Shown: piece by piece, positions 1 to 7,401 of the stretch
How the letters are laid out: every line of letters begins with the position of its first letter
Position numbering within the stretch: position 1 is the stretch's first letter
DNA from: Bacteroidota bacterium
Lineage (GTDB): Bacteria > Bacteroidota > Bacteroidia > Chitinophagales > UBA8649
Assembly: GCA_003447535.1 (NCBI GenBank)
Contig: DLYY01000135.1
Location: 1 to 10,522 of the forward strand
Direction of reading: 5' to 3'
Length of the DNA stretch: 10,522 nucleotides
Notes under the pieces: model-generated
Seen by the model: the letters and a program-made list of their open reading frames with translations, nothing else
Told to the model about the DNA's origin: nothing
Databases searched by the model: none
Program-made: the position numbers and the translations under genes

Positions 1-55
1 TAGTTACTTTCTTTGGTTTAAAACTAGAAGCATATTGTAAATCTTTTTGTGCCAT
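1..55 (-). CDS. 5' end of a probable phage structural (baseplate/tail) protein, partial
   Basis: Only the first 18 codons are in the window, reading MAQKDLQYASSFKPKKVT, and the frame runs open off the left edge. The ATG lies 1 nt after the TAA of the upstream ORF (TAATATG). An AGGA motif at 60-63 sits 4 nt before it, so the two genes are probably translationally coupled. The short polar start with an 'SFKPKKVT' pattern resembles the beginnings of baseplate or tail structural proteins of T4-like marine phages as I remember them; this is weak evidence from 18 residues. The tight spacing differs from the 94-239 bp gaps between the other genes here and fits a compact phage operon. The preceding lysozyme-like domain supports the same reading. 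An unrelated host protein cannot be excluded. Confidence 0.5.
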   Translation of the reverse strand, partial: MAQKDLQYASSFKPKKVT

Positions 56-56
56 A

Positions 57-1034
57 TTATCCTACTATTGGTGATGCAAACATGGACTTTAAATCATTAG
101 TGTCACCCTCTCTAACAACAGTTTGTTCTCCTGTTGGAGGTTTATCAGTGCCTGCAGATTTTTGTGCCGCAGAAGTATTTAACATGGCAACTTGAGTTTC
201 ACCTGACGCACCATTTTTTTTATCTGGTTTCTGTAGTGCTGCCTGTGTCTGACCAGGTGCTTCTGCTGCAGTGGGAGAACTAATTCCTGATCGTTTTTTA
301 CCTTCTTTAATAAAAGATTTAAGTACAGCAGCATTTTTACCATTGCTTGTATCAATAGGCATTTTATTATAGAACAACGCAAAACCTTTACTAGTTTTAT
401 ATGCATTATGCAGTTTGCCATTATGCATAAAGTATATTCTCTCTCCTGTCTTTGCCCCAAAGTTCCGGGTAATTAATTGTGAATCTGTAGGTATCATAGA
501 TTCCGGAGATTCTGCAGAATCTATGATACCGTCTTCTGTACTTGATGGAGGAGTTTGACCCATCTTACTAACAGTTTCATACCAGTCTCTACTTCTTTGT
601 AATGGAACACTTTTGCTGTAAACAAAGTATTGATCTTTAAATAATTGTCTTACTTTATCTTTTTCTGCATCGGTAAGGTTAGGTTTCTTAAGTAAATCTA
701 ACAGTTCTGTATGTCCTCTAGCAGCAATTTCTTTTACCATAGCAGCAGCATTTGCGCGAAGACCTTCGTCTCCACTACCAGCAAGTCCTGCTACTGTCGG
801 ATCAATCCCCCTTGCTTTTAACTCATCCAACAATACTTTTTCACGACCGCCTTGCCAACTAACAGCACCATATGCAGTCTTGCCGCCATCATCATGAGTA
901 CCAAGAATAAGAGATCTACTTAAACTATTCTCTCGTCCTATTTCCGCCAAGGCAAGTTTAGCACCTTCTTCAGATAATCCTTGATCTTCAAACTCTGATC
1001 CCATCACATCAGCTACTTCCTTTTGAGAGGCACT
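57..1034 (-). other. Phage-like segment of the ORF: tail-associated lysozyme-type domain
   Basis: This covers residues ~1089-1413. The helical stretch ~1108-1250 carries 'LALAEIGREN', then 'ILGTH', then 'AYGAVSWQGGR', followed by a regular helix. This GREN...GTH...SWQGxR order is what I associate with phage tail lysozyme domains (Phage_lysozyme2-like, also in cyanophage and pelagiphage tail proteins), which cleave peptidoglycan during DNA injection. The Glu of GREN is the natural candidate for the catalytic acid, by inference. Residues ~1280-1312 (IYFMHNGKLHNAY...) look like a small beta module, and 1340-1413 is Ala/Gln/Lys-rich linker. If the phage part were an independent gene, an in-frame ATG exists at residue 1099, but its true start could lie in sequence absent from this contig. 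Confidence 0.55.
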
Positions 1035-4000
1035 GCCACCAGCACCGCCACCGCCATTAGTAGTAGTTCCACCGCCACCGCCTCCGCCGCCACCACCACC
1101 AGCGCCGCCAGCACCTGCCGTACCTGATGTACCATATGATGGCGTGTAATACCCCGTCGCAGTGTATGAAGAAGCTAATGTTGTACCGCTGATACCAAAA
1201 GCACCAATGGCTCCAGAAGAACCATTACCTCCACTAGTAGAGTTTACACATCGTGTATCCCCACCAGGGCCTCCAGCACCAGCGGAAACACCTTGGCCTT
1301 GCGATCCAGCTTGACCATCAGCGCCAGTTGCATTCCCTCCGTTACCGCCGTTTCCACCGTTAGATCCAGAAGATGCTGTAACCGAACCGTCAGCATTTTG
1401 GCCAGGAACACCTCCATTACCTCCATTACCTCCAACAGGAGAATATTGCGTTGATGCACAAATTGAGAATGGACAATCGACATCTCCAGCAGTTGCTGCC
1501 TGACCTAGAGATCCTGTTGCTCCATTTCCACCACTTGCGCCATTTGTGCCATTTTGACCAATTGTTGCATTCGCTCGAGTTATATCAAGATTCACTAACT
1601 CATAAGAAGAGCAACCCGTCAAGAATATACTATATACACTCTTACCAAAACCTGCAGAGGTTTGACCACTTGGATCGGTAATGTTGATATCCATACCCTT
1701 CAAGGTAAACCCGCTAATATTATCTAGTTCGAATCCAACATTAACTTCTGTGAAGTTTGTAATCACAGAGTCATTTGCACCAAAATTTATAATCGTGTTA
1801 GCATCACTTTGTTTTACCCAATCACCAGATGCATCGATAATGTAACCACCTTCCATTCTCCAATCACCGGCTGAAGGGCGCAATGTTGGAACATTATTAT
1901 AAATACCCTCAAGTAAGATAATCTCATTTCGATCAGTTGAAACAAGACTCCATATCTGATTATCCAGTGCCATAGGACAGTCAGGCGTTCCAGCACTTCC
2001 ACTTCCCGTAGGCGACACATATATATAGTTTGTACAATAAGCCGTTACATCCGAACTCGCTGATTGACCAACCAACGGCGTGGTGGCTGTCGTTGCCGTC
2101 GACAAACAGCCATTCGCATCTTGTATGTAGAAAATCTCTGAGTAAGAACTCGATAATGAGATAAGAGGTAGAGAGGCTGTTACATCAATATCAGTTACAC
2201 CATTTTCTTGGAAAACTGTGTACGGAGCCGTACCTCCTGATATTCCAAAATCGATTGCGGCACTTGTAATCTGGCCGCTACTACATATATTACCTACAGT
2301 GGCAACAATTGTTGGAGTTGTTGGTTCTTCAATCACTGCAGTAATAGGCGATGAAGCACATGTATTATCATCGGTTACCACTAAAGAATAACTTCCTGCT
2401 GAGAAGCCAGAAGAAACATTCCCACTCGTTGATACTCCTGCAGAAGGAGTCCATGCATAGGCATACCCTGCACCACTACCTCCAGTTGCAGATATAGTTA
2501 TACTGCCATCACTTCCACCACTACACGATGTAGCGCTAGCCGCAAGGGTTGCCGACACGGCATCAGGCTCTGCAATCGTAAAGGTCTCTGCTGCCACACA
2601 ACCCGCGTTGTCACTAACCACGACAGTATAGTCTCCAGCTGTGAGTCCTGAAATGCTAGAAGTGGCAGATCCGTTGGACCAAGAGTAAGTTATTGGAGCT
2701 GTAGCAGTACCCGTGCTTATTACCGTGGAACTACCATCGCTTCCGCCATTACACGCCACATCCGTAGATGTTGTCGTTATTGCAAAGGTTTGTCCAATGG
2801 TAATGTTAAGCGCTGTAGCAGGGCCGCTACATCCCGTCGATATGTTTCGTTGACGGGCAAGTATATCATAGGTGCCTACTGTTGTTGCCTGGATGGTTGT
2901 ACCCGAACCTAAAGAAAGATCAATCCCCTCTTCAAGTGTTCCATTATTATTGGCATCTTCGAACCATTCTGCCGTATATCCACCTCCTGTAATCTCATTG
3001 GAGTTCGCCGTTAAGGTTAGGCTACCACAACCAGATCCAGATGTTGTGATGACATCTAATGCATCGGGCTGACTATTTACTGATACGGTTGCCGCCGAAG
3101 TATTTGAGATTCCGCAATTTGGCCCAGCATCATTAATTTGTAAACGATAAGATGTAGTTTGGGACAGTCCATTAACAGATAGGGCTTGAGAATTCAATCC
3201 CGAGTAGATCGCACCAACATTCGGAAGGTCATCAGTTACATCTATCCAAGAACCCCCTACATCGATTTGCCACTGGTATGATGGAGAAAGACCATTGGAA
3301 TAATTTCCCACTAATTGTACTGACTCGCCTTCACAAATCGAAGTACTTACAGGATCGGTAATCGTAGGATTAACAATGTTTATGGTAACCGCGCCCTGTT
3401 CACCCCAACAGCCATAGGCCGAATTATATGCTCGGAAATAATATGTTCCTGAAGAAGTAACCGATTGCGAAGTGGAAGGCGATGCCGTGGATGTCCCACC
3501 GGCTGTAGTTCCCTGCCAAAAGATTGTTCCGCCTAAGCCACCTGATGCAGTTAAAAGTGCCTGACCGCAATATGTACCTCCTGAACCAGGAGAAACTGTT
3601 ACTGATGTAGGCTTTCGATTATACACCGTTATATTATCTGTAGCGAAACACCCACCATTATTTGCTTGGGCTTGGAATGTTCCAGAAGAGTTTGCGGGAA
3701 TCCCTGAAACCTGTCCTGACGGACTTATGGTCCCAGATCCTCCAATATTGGTCCAGTCTACAGTATTATTGGCATCATAAGTTAATGAGGCTGTTAGCCC
3801 TCCTACGCCGTCACAAGTGTTAACTTCTGAACCTTCATTAATAGTTACCGAAGGAGTAGCTTTGCGATAGGCTAAAGTGGCCGATCCGGCACTTCCCCAA
3901 CCCAGACAGTCATAACGATTCGTTAAGACATCAATTTGACCTGTCCAATCTGAAGTCCATGTAACCTCAGATTGTAAAGATGTTCCAAAATCATCATTGA

Positions 4001-4298
4001 AAAAAGCCACCGTCTGCGGTCCCTCATAAAATCCTGATAATTGTGTATCCCAACTAGAATTCCCACCACCTTGAAGAAACGACCAGATGTAGGTGACTCC
4101 CTGTTGAACAATAAAATCCCACTCTTCTCCCGGGCCGACAACTTGAGTTTGCCAATTGCATCCAGGATTGTTTTCTCCCATATAAAAACCGTTATCGGGG
4201 CATTGCGCATAAGTTTTTGTAGGCTGAAAGAGACTAGAAAAGAGTAAAAGAGCAACATATAATGCCGCCTTTAATGTTGATTTTTGGAGTGTTATCAT
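57..4298 (-). CDS. Chimeric ORF: Bacteroidota Ig/SprB/beta-helix adhesin joined in frame to a phage tail-lysozyme-like C-terminus
   Basis: The 1413-residue ORF opens with a Sec signal peptide (hydrophobic core ~11-24, likely cleavage after TYA, residue 31). Residues 32-148 form an aromatic, Cys-containing beta-rich domain. Ig-like modules follow at ~150-230, 230-310, 311-408 and 409-503. Two SprB-type repeats occupy ~506-660, with paired 'C(N/S)GGSDGS' and 'G(L/F)(T/S)AG(D/S)Y' motifs. A beta-helix-like start lies at ~758-910 and a Gly/Asn/Ala-rich tract at 913-1088. This order is typical of large Bacteroidota surface or gliding-type adhesins. From ~1089 the character changes to a soluble, charged domain with GREN (1121), GTH (1133) and SWQGGR (1147) motifs, as in phage tail lysozymes, then a low-complexity tail to 1413. 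No type IX C-terminal signal is seen. The start is supported by the signal peptide. The ORF is genuinely open, but whether it is one natural gene is doubtful. Confidence 0.6.
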   Translation of the reverse strand: MITLQKSTLKAALYVALLLFSSLFQPTKTYAQCPDNGFYMGENNPGCNWQTQVVGPGEEWDFIVQQGVTYIWSFLQGGGNSSWDTQLSGFYEGPQTVAFFNDDFGTSLQSEVTWTSDWTGQIDVLTNRYDCLGWGSAGSATLAYRKATPSVTINEGSEVNTCDGVGGLTASLTYDANNTVDWTNIGGSGTISPSGQVSGIPANSSGTFQAQANNGGCFATDNITVYNRKPTSVTVSPGSGGTYCGQALLTASGGLGGTIFWQGTTAGGTSTASPSTSQSVTSSGTYYFRAYNSAYGCWGEQGAVTINIVNPTITDPVSTSICEGESVQLVGNYSNGLSPSYQWQIDVGGSWIDVTDDLPNVGAIYSGLNSQALSVNGLSQTTSYRLQINDAGPNCGISNTSAATVSVNSQPDALDVITTSGSGCGSLTLTANSNEITGGGYTAEWFEDANNNGTLEEGIDLSLGSGTTIQATTVGTYDILARQRNISTGCSGPATALNITIGQTFAITTTSTDVACNGGSDGSSTVISTGTATAPITYSWSNGSATSSISGLTAGDYTVVVSDNAGCVAAETFTIAEPDAVSATLAASATSCSGGSDGSITISATGGSGAGYAYAWTPSAGVSTSGNVSSGFSAGSYSLVVTDDNTCASSPITAVIEEPTTPTIVATVGNICSSGQITSAAIDFGISGGTAPYTVFQENGVTDIDVTASLPLISLSSSYSEIFYIQDANGCLSTATTATTPLVGQSASSDVTAYCTNYIYVSPTGSGSAGTPDCPMALDNQIWSLVSTDRNEIILLEGIYNNVPTLRPSAGDWRMEGGYIIDASGDWVKQSDANTIINFGANDSVITNFTEVNVGFELDNISGFTLKGMDINITDPSGQTSAGFGKSVYSIFLTGCSSYELVNLDITRANATIGQNGTNGASGGNGATGSLGQAATAGDVDCPFSICASTQYSPVGGNGGNGGVPGQNADGSVTASSGSNGGNGGNGGNATGADGQAGSQGQGVSAGAGGPGGDTRCVNSTSGGNGSSGAIGAFGISGTTLASSYTATGYYTPSYGTSGTAGAGGAGGGGGGGGGGGTTTNGGGGAGGSASQKEVADVMGSEFEDQGLSEEGAKLALAEIGRENSLSRSLILGTHDDGGKTAYGAVSWQGGREKVLLDELKARGIDPTVAGLAGSGDEGLRANAAAMVKEIAARGHTELLDLLKKPNLTDAEKDKVRQLFKDQYFVYSKSVPLQRSRDWYETVSKMGQTPPSSTEDGIIDSAESPESMIPTDSQLITRNFGAKTGERIYFMHNGKLHNAYKTSKGFALFYNKMPIDTSNGKNAAVLKSFIKEGKKRSGISSPTAAEAPGQTQAALQKPDKKNGASGETQVAMLNTSAAQKSAGTDKPPTGEQTVVREGDTNDLKSMFASPIVG
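490..530. repeat. Perfect 14-bp inverted repeat with a nested 16-bp palindrome, inside coding sequence
   Basis: The arms GGTATCATAGATTC (490-503) and GAATCTATGATACC (517-530) are perfect reverse complements around a 13-nt loop. A second, self-complementary element, AGATTCTGCAGAATCT (507-522), overlaps the loop and the right arm, so the two pairings exclude each other. The element lies in the phage-like C-terminal part and encodes residues ~1257-1270, a linker between domains. No T-run follows, so it is not a standard intrinsic terminator. Function unknown. Confidence 0.85.
1035..1562 (-). repeat. Gly-rich low-complexity tract within the adhesin
   Basis: Residues 913-1088 are dominated by GGN, GNG, GAG and GQ steps. 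They include a run of 11 consecutive glycines (1068-1100), seen on the plus strand as tandem ccN triplets. A triplet-like direct repeat (ctccatta, 1412-1433) lies further upstream in the tract. In Bacteroidota beta-helix proteins such Gly-rich loops usually interrupt the helix and the fold resumes afterwards. Here it does not resume: the tract ends at the change to phage-type sequence. Low complexity makes this a natural site for recombination or misassembly. Confidence 0.8.
1569..2027 (-). other. Beta-helix-like domain, apparently cut short
   Basis: Residues ~758-910 start with 'YIYVSPTGSGSAGTPDCPMA' and continue through 'IILLEGIYNN', 'INFGANDSVITNF', 'GFTLKGMDI' and 'SYELVNLDI'. This is the pattern at the start of right-handed parallel beta-helix (pectate-lyase-like) domains in secreted Bacteroidota proteins: the opening phrase, then an Ile/Val/Asn ladder with about 22-residue spacing. 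Only about five rungs are visible before the Gly-rich tract, fewer than a stable helix normally needs. This supports loss of the natural C-terminal part. Confidence 0.55.
2319..2783 (-). repeat. Two tandem SprB-type repeats
   Basis: Residues ~506-580 and ~581-660 align with each other. Each starts with a Ser/Thr-rich strand, 'CxGGSDGS', a strand ending in Y-x-W, 'S.SG(L/F)(T/S)AG', 'Y(T/S)(V/L)VV(S/T)D', a Cys, then 'I(A/E)EP'. This matches the SprB repeat found many times over in the gliding adhesin SprB and in other Bacteroidota surface proteins. Two copies alone do not show that this protein is a gliding adhesin. Confidence 0.75.
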
Positions 4299-4392
4299 GC
4301 TTCGGGTTTGACTTGGTTCAAAAATGAAAATACTCAGAATTTCCCGTATTAAGATTCTTTAACAAAATAAAGTGGTTCAAACCCACGTCTAT
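4299..4392 (-). terminator. Possible weak terminator / repeat-bearing gap downstream of the GT-C gene
   Basis: Reading the minus strand just after the stop of the GT-C gene, GTGGGTTTGAACCAC (4373-4387) can fold as a short GTGG/CCAC hairpin followed by TTTATTTTGTT. This could be a weak intrinsic terminator. The 94-bp gap also holds an 8-bp inverted repeat (gggtttga 4304-4311, tcaaaccc 4377-4384) and a 9-bp direct repeat tggttcaaa (4314-4322 and 4373-4381). I see no convincing -33/-7 promoter for the adhesin, so it may be cotranscribed with the gene upstream. Confidence 0.35.
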
Positions 4393-7296
4393 CTACTGCA
4401 AGTTTTGCTTACAAAAAGCAATTCTTTCTTGGAGAAACTCCAAATTAGGATTGATTATCAATGCATTATCGAAGGCCACTAACGCATTAGAAAAATTATT
4501 GTGTGTCATTAAAAAACTGCCATAGTTAAAATGCAAGGTTGCGCTATTGGGGAAACGATCTATTCCTTGAACAAAGGTTTCAGTTAGCACTCGCTTTGCT
4601 AAGGTATCTTCTACAGCCAGAGGATAAAGCCCACTGGTATACACCTCAAAGTTAACCTCGAGTGCTTCCATTTCTATCAGCACATTAAATGCATTGAGTG
4701 AGACCTGTACTTCATTAACACCTATTGCTGACTGAATAAACTCTTTATGGTGCCCAATACAATTGTCCGAATCGATAACACAATAATCCTCTAAGGCCTC
4801 AAATGCTTCTTGTACCTGGCCTTTGGATAAGTAGGTAATGTAGGAATACACTGAAGAATTCGCCTGCAGTTGTCCAGCGCTATCCAAGGAGCGCACAAGT
4901 TTAAATAATGTGTCGCGTTTTTTTTGCCACTCCTCGACGGTAGAATCGAGCAATAATGCAGTATTCATCGATAGGAGAGCAGAGTCTAGATTTTTTCGGT
5001 ACGAGAAAAAATCTAGACGATTTTTATCGCTTACAAGCCATTTGTCCATTGCAACGCCTGCCAAATAATCCCCCCTTAAATAATGAAGCTTTGCTGATTC
5101 AGGAAACTGTTGTAAACTCAATGTGTAGAGTACTTCTTTGTTTTCCCAAGCCTTCATTCGGTGTGAGGTAGTATATCCCATTCCAAGACCACAAACTGCC
5201 AAAAAAATGAGAAGAATTTTCTTTTTATCCCCTACGATTTTTTTCACCCCGCAAACCAATACAATTAGACAGCCAAGACTAGCGCTAAATGTGTAACGAT
5301 CAGCCACGCCACCAGCCATGAGTACAAAGAGATTGATAAAGGGCAATAACCCAAAAAGAATTATCCCTGCTCCCAGCCATAAATCACTATTGCTAGTTCT
5401 CCATCCATACACACCAAAACCAATTAAAACCATACTAATGACTATTCCCAATACAGTATATCCACTGAAATCGGTGAGGTCGTGTAATGCACCAACACCA
5501 TAATATGCTGACCATGGCTTGAAAAGTACCATCTGACTAGCATAGTGACTCACATTATTCACGGAGAAAATAAATCGATTGGATAATTTAACTCCATCAA
5601 CCAAAGGGTTTTCTGATGAATGCAGGATACGTCCAAGATTCGATGGCTCCTTGACTGTTTTTTCTATGGATGCAGTGTCCAAGGGTTCGAAGGAGTCAAC
5701 CCACTCTTCCTCAGCAACCGGATGAAATGTAGTCGACTTGTTTCCAGACAGGATAACATTCCATAGAACGACAATTACAAGTAATGACGATCCAATCGCT
5801 AAGGGTGAAAAGAATCTGTGGATAATCCTTTGAAACGGTATCCAACCTAAAATCAACCCAGTAAAGATTGGGAGTGGCATCAAATTATCGAGAGGTTTCG
5901 TTAAAACAGAAATCAAAAAGAGAATACCAAGACTAAAGACAAGCCACTGAAACCATTTTGGTGATTTTGATAACACCCTTTGCAAATAATAAACAAATGG
6001 AATAGCAATAAAAGGATAAATACATTTTAATACAATAGATACCTCAAAGGCTGAGGCATTAAAATACAATAATCCAAGAACGATAAGGTAAAGAAAAATT
6101 GAGGGCAAAAAATCGCGATAGGTCTGTTGAATACTGTATTGCTTGCTGCCTTTTGCAGCATGTCGTGCAACACCAATTAAGAGAGGCAAACTCATAAAGA
6201 ATTGTGAAACCAATCCAACCTTTAACGCGACGCCACCAAGAATTCCTAGGTAGAGGTAGTAAGGAAGCCGCACCCAAAGAACAAGATGCAAGAGCAACAC
6301 CGCTAATGTCGAAACGTAGAAGAAGTTGGAAGAACCTAACTGACCATCAATAAAGGATAAGGCTACAAGAAGAATGGCAGCAAAAAATGACCAGCTTTTT
6401 ATCACATAGTCTCTTGATGAAAGATTTAGCGAACCGTTAAACAAACCTTTTATTCTCTTATACTGCAATGGCAAAGAACCTATGAGATCTTTTGTCCTTT
6501 GGCGCGATGCCTTTGAAGACAGCCAATCGAATGATAATAGACCAATTGTTGCAAGACACCAGACTAATACAATAGCCCCATAACCTAATTCCATTCGGAA
6601 CGATAAAATCAAAGAGGCACCGAGGGTGTAACCTAGGGCGTGAAACCATGAAAAAGAAACATTACGATAGATATACAGGATGACAAGAGCCGTCATCATC
6701 GACAAAGACAGCTTACTAAAAATCGACAGCGCTAGAAGTAAGAGTCCACTTAGAATAGCCATCCACGGTCGACGCTGCAGACGAATTAATGCCAACCAAC
6801 CCGCTGCAAAAAAGAACAGCGCAAGAATCTCGTCACGGTTTTTAATAGAAGCTACAACCTCAACGTGCATCGGGTGAACAATAAACAACAGGGCAACCAC
6901 CCATGCCATAAGTGGATCCCATTCGGGCAATAGATTTCGAATCAAGAAGCCAATAAGCATTCCTAGGAGAGCATAGAGAACAACATTTATCGCATGGCTC
7001 GTGGCCGCATCTTCGCCAAAGATTGCGTGTTCTAAGGCAAAGGATGTATGGGTTATCGGTCGAAAACCATAACTATTCCCTTTTGAGTCCTTATAGTACG
7101 GCTCAGAAAATATCCGGTACATAGAATCCGTACCGTAAGCAGTGTAATGACTTACTTCAAGACCTCTTTCTTCTAATTCTGAACCCTGAGTTACTAATTC
7201 ATCATCCAGATTATAGTCGTAGGAAATCGTTGGATAGTATAAGGCAAGGGCCGCAATTGCTACCAGATATACGCCATATTTATGCATGAATTGCAT
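4393..7296 (-). CDS. Large polytopic GT-C (TMTC/PMT-like) membrane protein with C-terminal TPR-like repeats
   Basis: The 967-residue protein has many membrane helices up to ~residue 705 and a soluble helical C-terminus. Family marks in order: first helix ~8-24, then 'YNLDDELV' (28-35) with the acidic pair expected after TM1 of GT-C enzymes; 'YGFRPITHTSFALEHAIFG' (76-94); 'HPMHVEVVASIKNRDEIL' (141-158), close to the TMTC signature; 'FSKLSLSM' (193-200); 'SENPLVDG' (561-568); 'VADRYTFSASLG' (664-675); and 'MKAWENKEVLY' (714-724) leading into TPR-like helices (~730-967). These are the landmarks of TMTC/DUF1736-type lipid-linked sugar transferases, which O-glycosylate exported proteins. A dolichol- or polyprenyl-phosphate sugar donor and an envelope protein acceptor are inferred. 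Residues ~215-550 hold extra membrane segments beyond the usual family length. MHK (codon 4) is an alternative start. The substrate is unknown. Confidence 0.75.
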   Translation of the reverse strand: MQFMHKYGVYLVAIAALALYYPTISYDYNLDDELVTQGSELEERGLEVSHYTAYGTDSMYRIFSEPYYKDSKGNSYGFRPITHTSFALEHAIFGEDAATSHAINVVLYALLGMLIGFLIRNLLPEWDPLMAWVVALLFIVHPMHVEVVASIKNRDEILALFFFAAGWLALIRLQRRPWMAILSGLLLLALSIFSKLSLSMMTALVILYIYRNVSFSWFHALGYTLGASLILSFRMELGYGAIVLVWCLATIGLLSFDWLSSKASRQRTKDLIGSLPLQYKRIKGLFNGSLNLSSRDYVIKSWSFFAAILLVALSFIDGQLGSSNFFYVSTLAVLLLHLVLWVRLPYYLYLGILGGVALKVGLVSQFFMSLPLLIGVARHAAKGSKQYSIQQTYRDFLPSIFLYLIVLGLLYFNASAFEVSIVLKCIYPFIAIPFVYYLQRVLSKSPKWFQWLVFSLGILFLISVLTKPLDNLMPLPIFTGLILGWIPFQRIIHRFFSPLAIGSSLLVIVVLWNVILSGNKSTTFHPVAEEEWVDSFEPLDTASIEKTVKEPSNLGRILHSSENPLVDGVKLSNRFIFSVNNVSHYASQMVLFKPWSAYYGVGALHDLTDFSGYTVLGIVISMVLIGFGVYGWRTSNSDLWLGAGIILFGLLPFINLFVLMAGGVADRYTFSASLGCLIVLVCGVKKIVGDKKKILLIFLAVCGLGMGYTTSHRMKAWENKEVLYTLSLQQFPESAKLHYLRGDYLAGVAMDKWLVSDKNRLDFFSYRKNLDSALLSMNTALLLDSTVEEWQKKRDTLFKLVRSLDSAGQLQANSSVYSYITYLSKGQVQEAFEALEDYCVIDSDNCIGHHKEFIQSAIGVNEVQVSLNAFNVLIEMEALEVNFEVYTSGLYPLAVEDTLAKRVLTETFVQGIDRFPNSATLHFNYGSFLMTHNNFSNALVAFDNALIINPNLEFLQERIAFCKQNLQ

Positions 7297-7300
7297 ATTA

Positions 7301-7308
7301 CAAAGTTA
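7301..7308 (-). promoter_or_regulatory. Bacteroidota -7 box (TAACTTTG) abutting the GT-C gene start
   Basis: The minus strand reads TAACTTTG, a match to the TAnnTTTG -7 element used by the Bacteroidota primary sigma factor. No clear TTG lies about 19-21 nt upstream, so the -33 half is weak. Only 4 nt separate the box from the annotated ATG at 7294-7296. If the box is used, the transcript would be leaderless or would start at the second ATG (7285-7287). Confidence 0.4.
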
Positions 7309-7363
7309 TGGTTTACCGATTGGGGAACGAAGACTATTCATACATAATCTTTGGATGCTATAA

Positions 7364-7399
7364 TTAACCCATGCAAAGTTGATCAAGATGAGGGGTTAA
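7364..7399. repeat. Inverted repeat between the S24 repressor and GT-C genes
   Basis: The arms TTAACCC (7364-7370) and GGGTTAA (7393-7399) are perfect complements around a 22-nt spacer, which contains the 8-bp palindrome TTGATCAA (7379-7386). It lies 3 nt after the repressor's stop codon, in a 105-bp gap. It could be a transcript 3'-end hairpin, though no strong T-run follows, or a protein-binding site upstream of the GT-C gene. Confidence 0.45.
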
Positions 7400-7401
7400 G
7401 C

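Noticed and set aside
1068..1433. Tandem triplet and octamer repeats suggesting a CRISPR or VNTR array
   Set aside because: There are no regular spacers. The repeats simply encode Gly-rich protein and keep the reading frame.
3923..4258. 111-codon ORF overlapping the adhesin N-terminus
   Set aside because: Out of frame on the same strand as the adhesin, with no recognisable domain. The adhesin frame carries a signal peptide and family-like content.
4304..4384. 8-bp inverted repeat gggtttga/tcaaaccc as a transposon end or attachment site
   Set aside because: The arms are short, the spacer is only 65 bp, and there is no transposase or target duplication.
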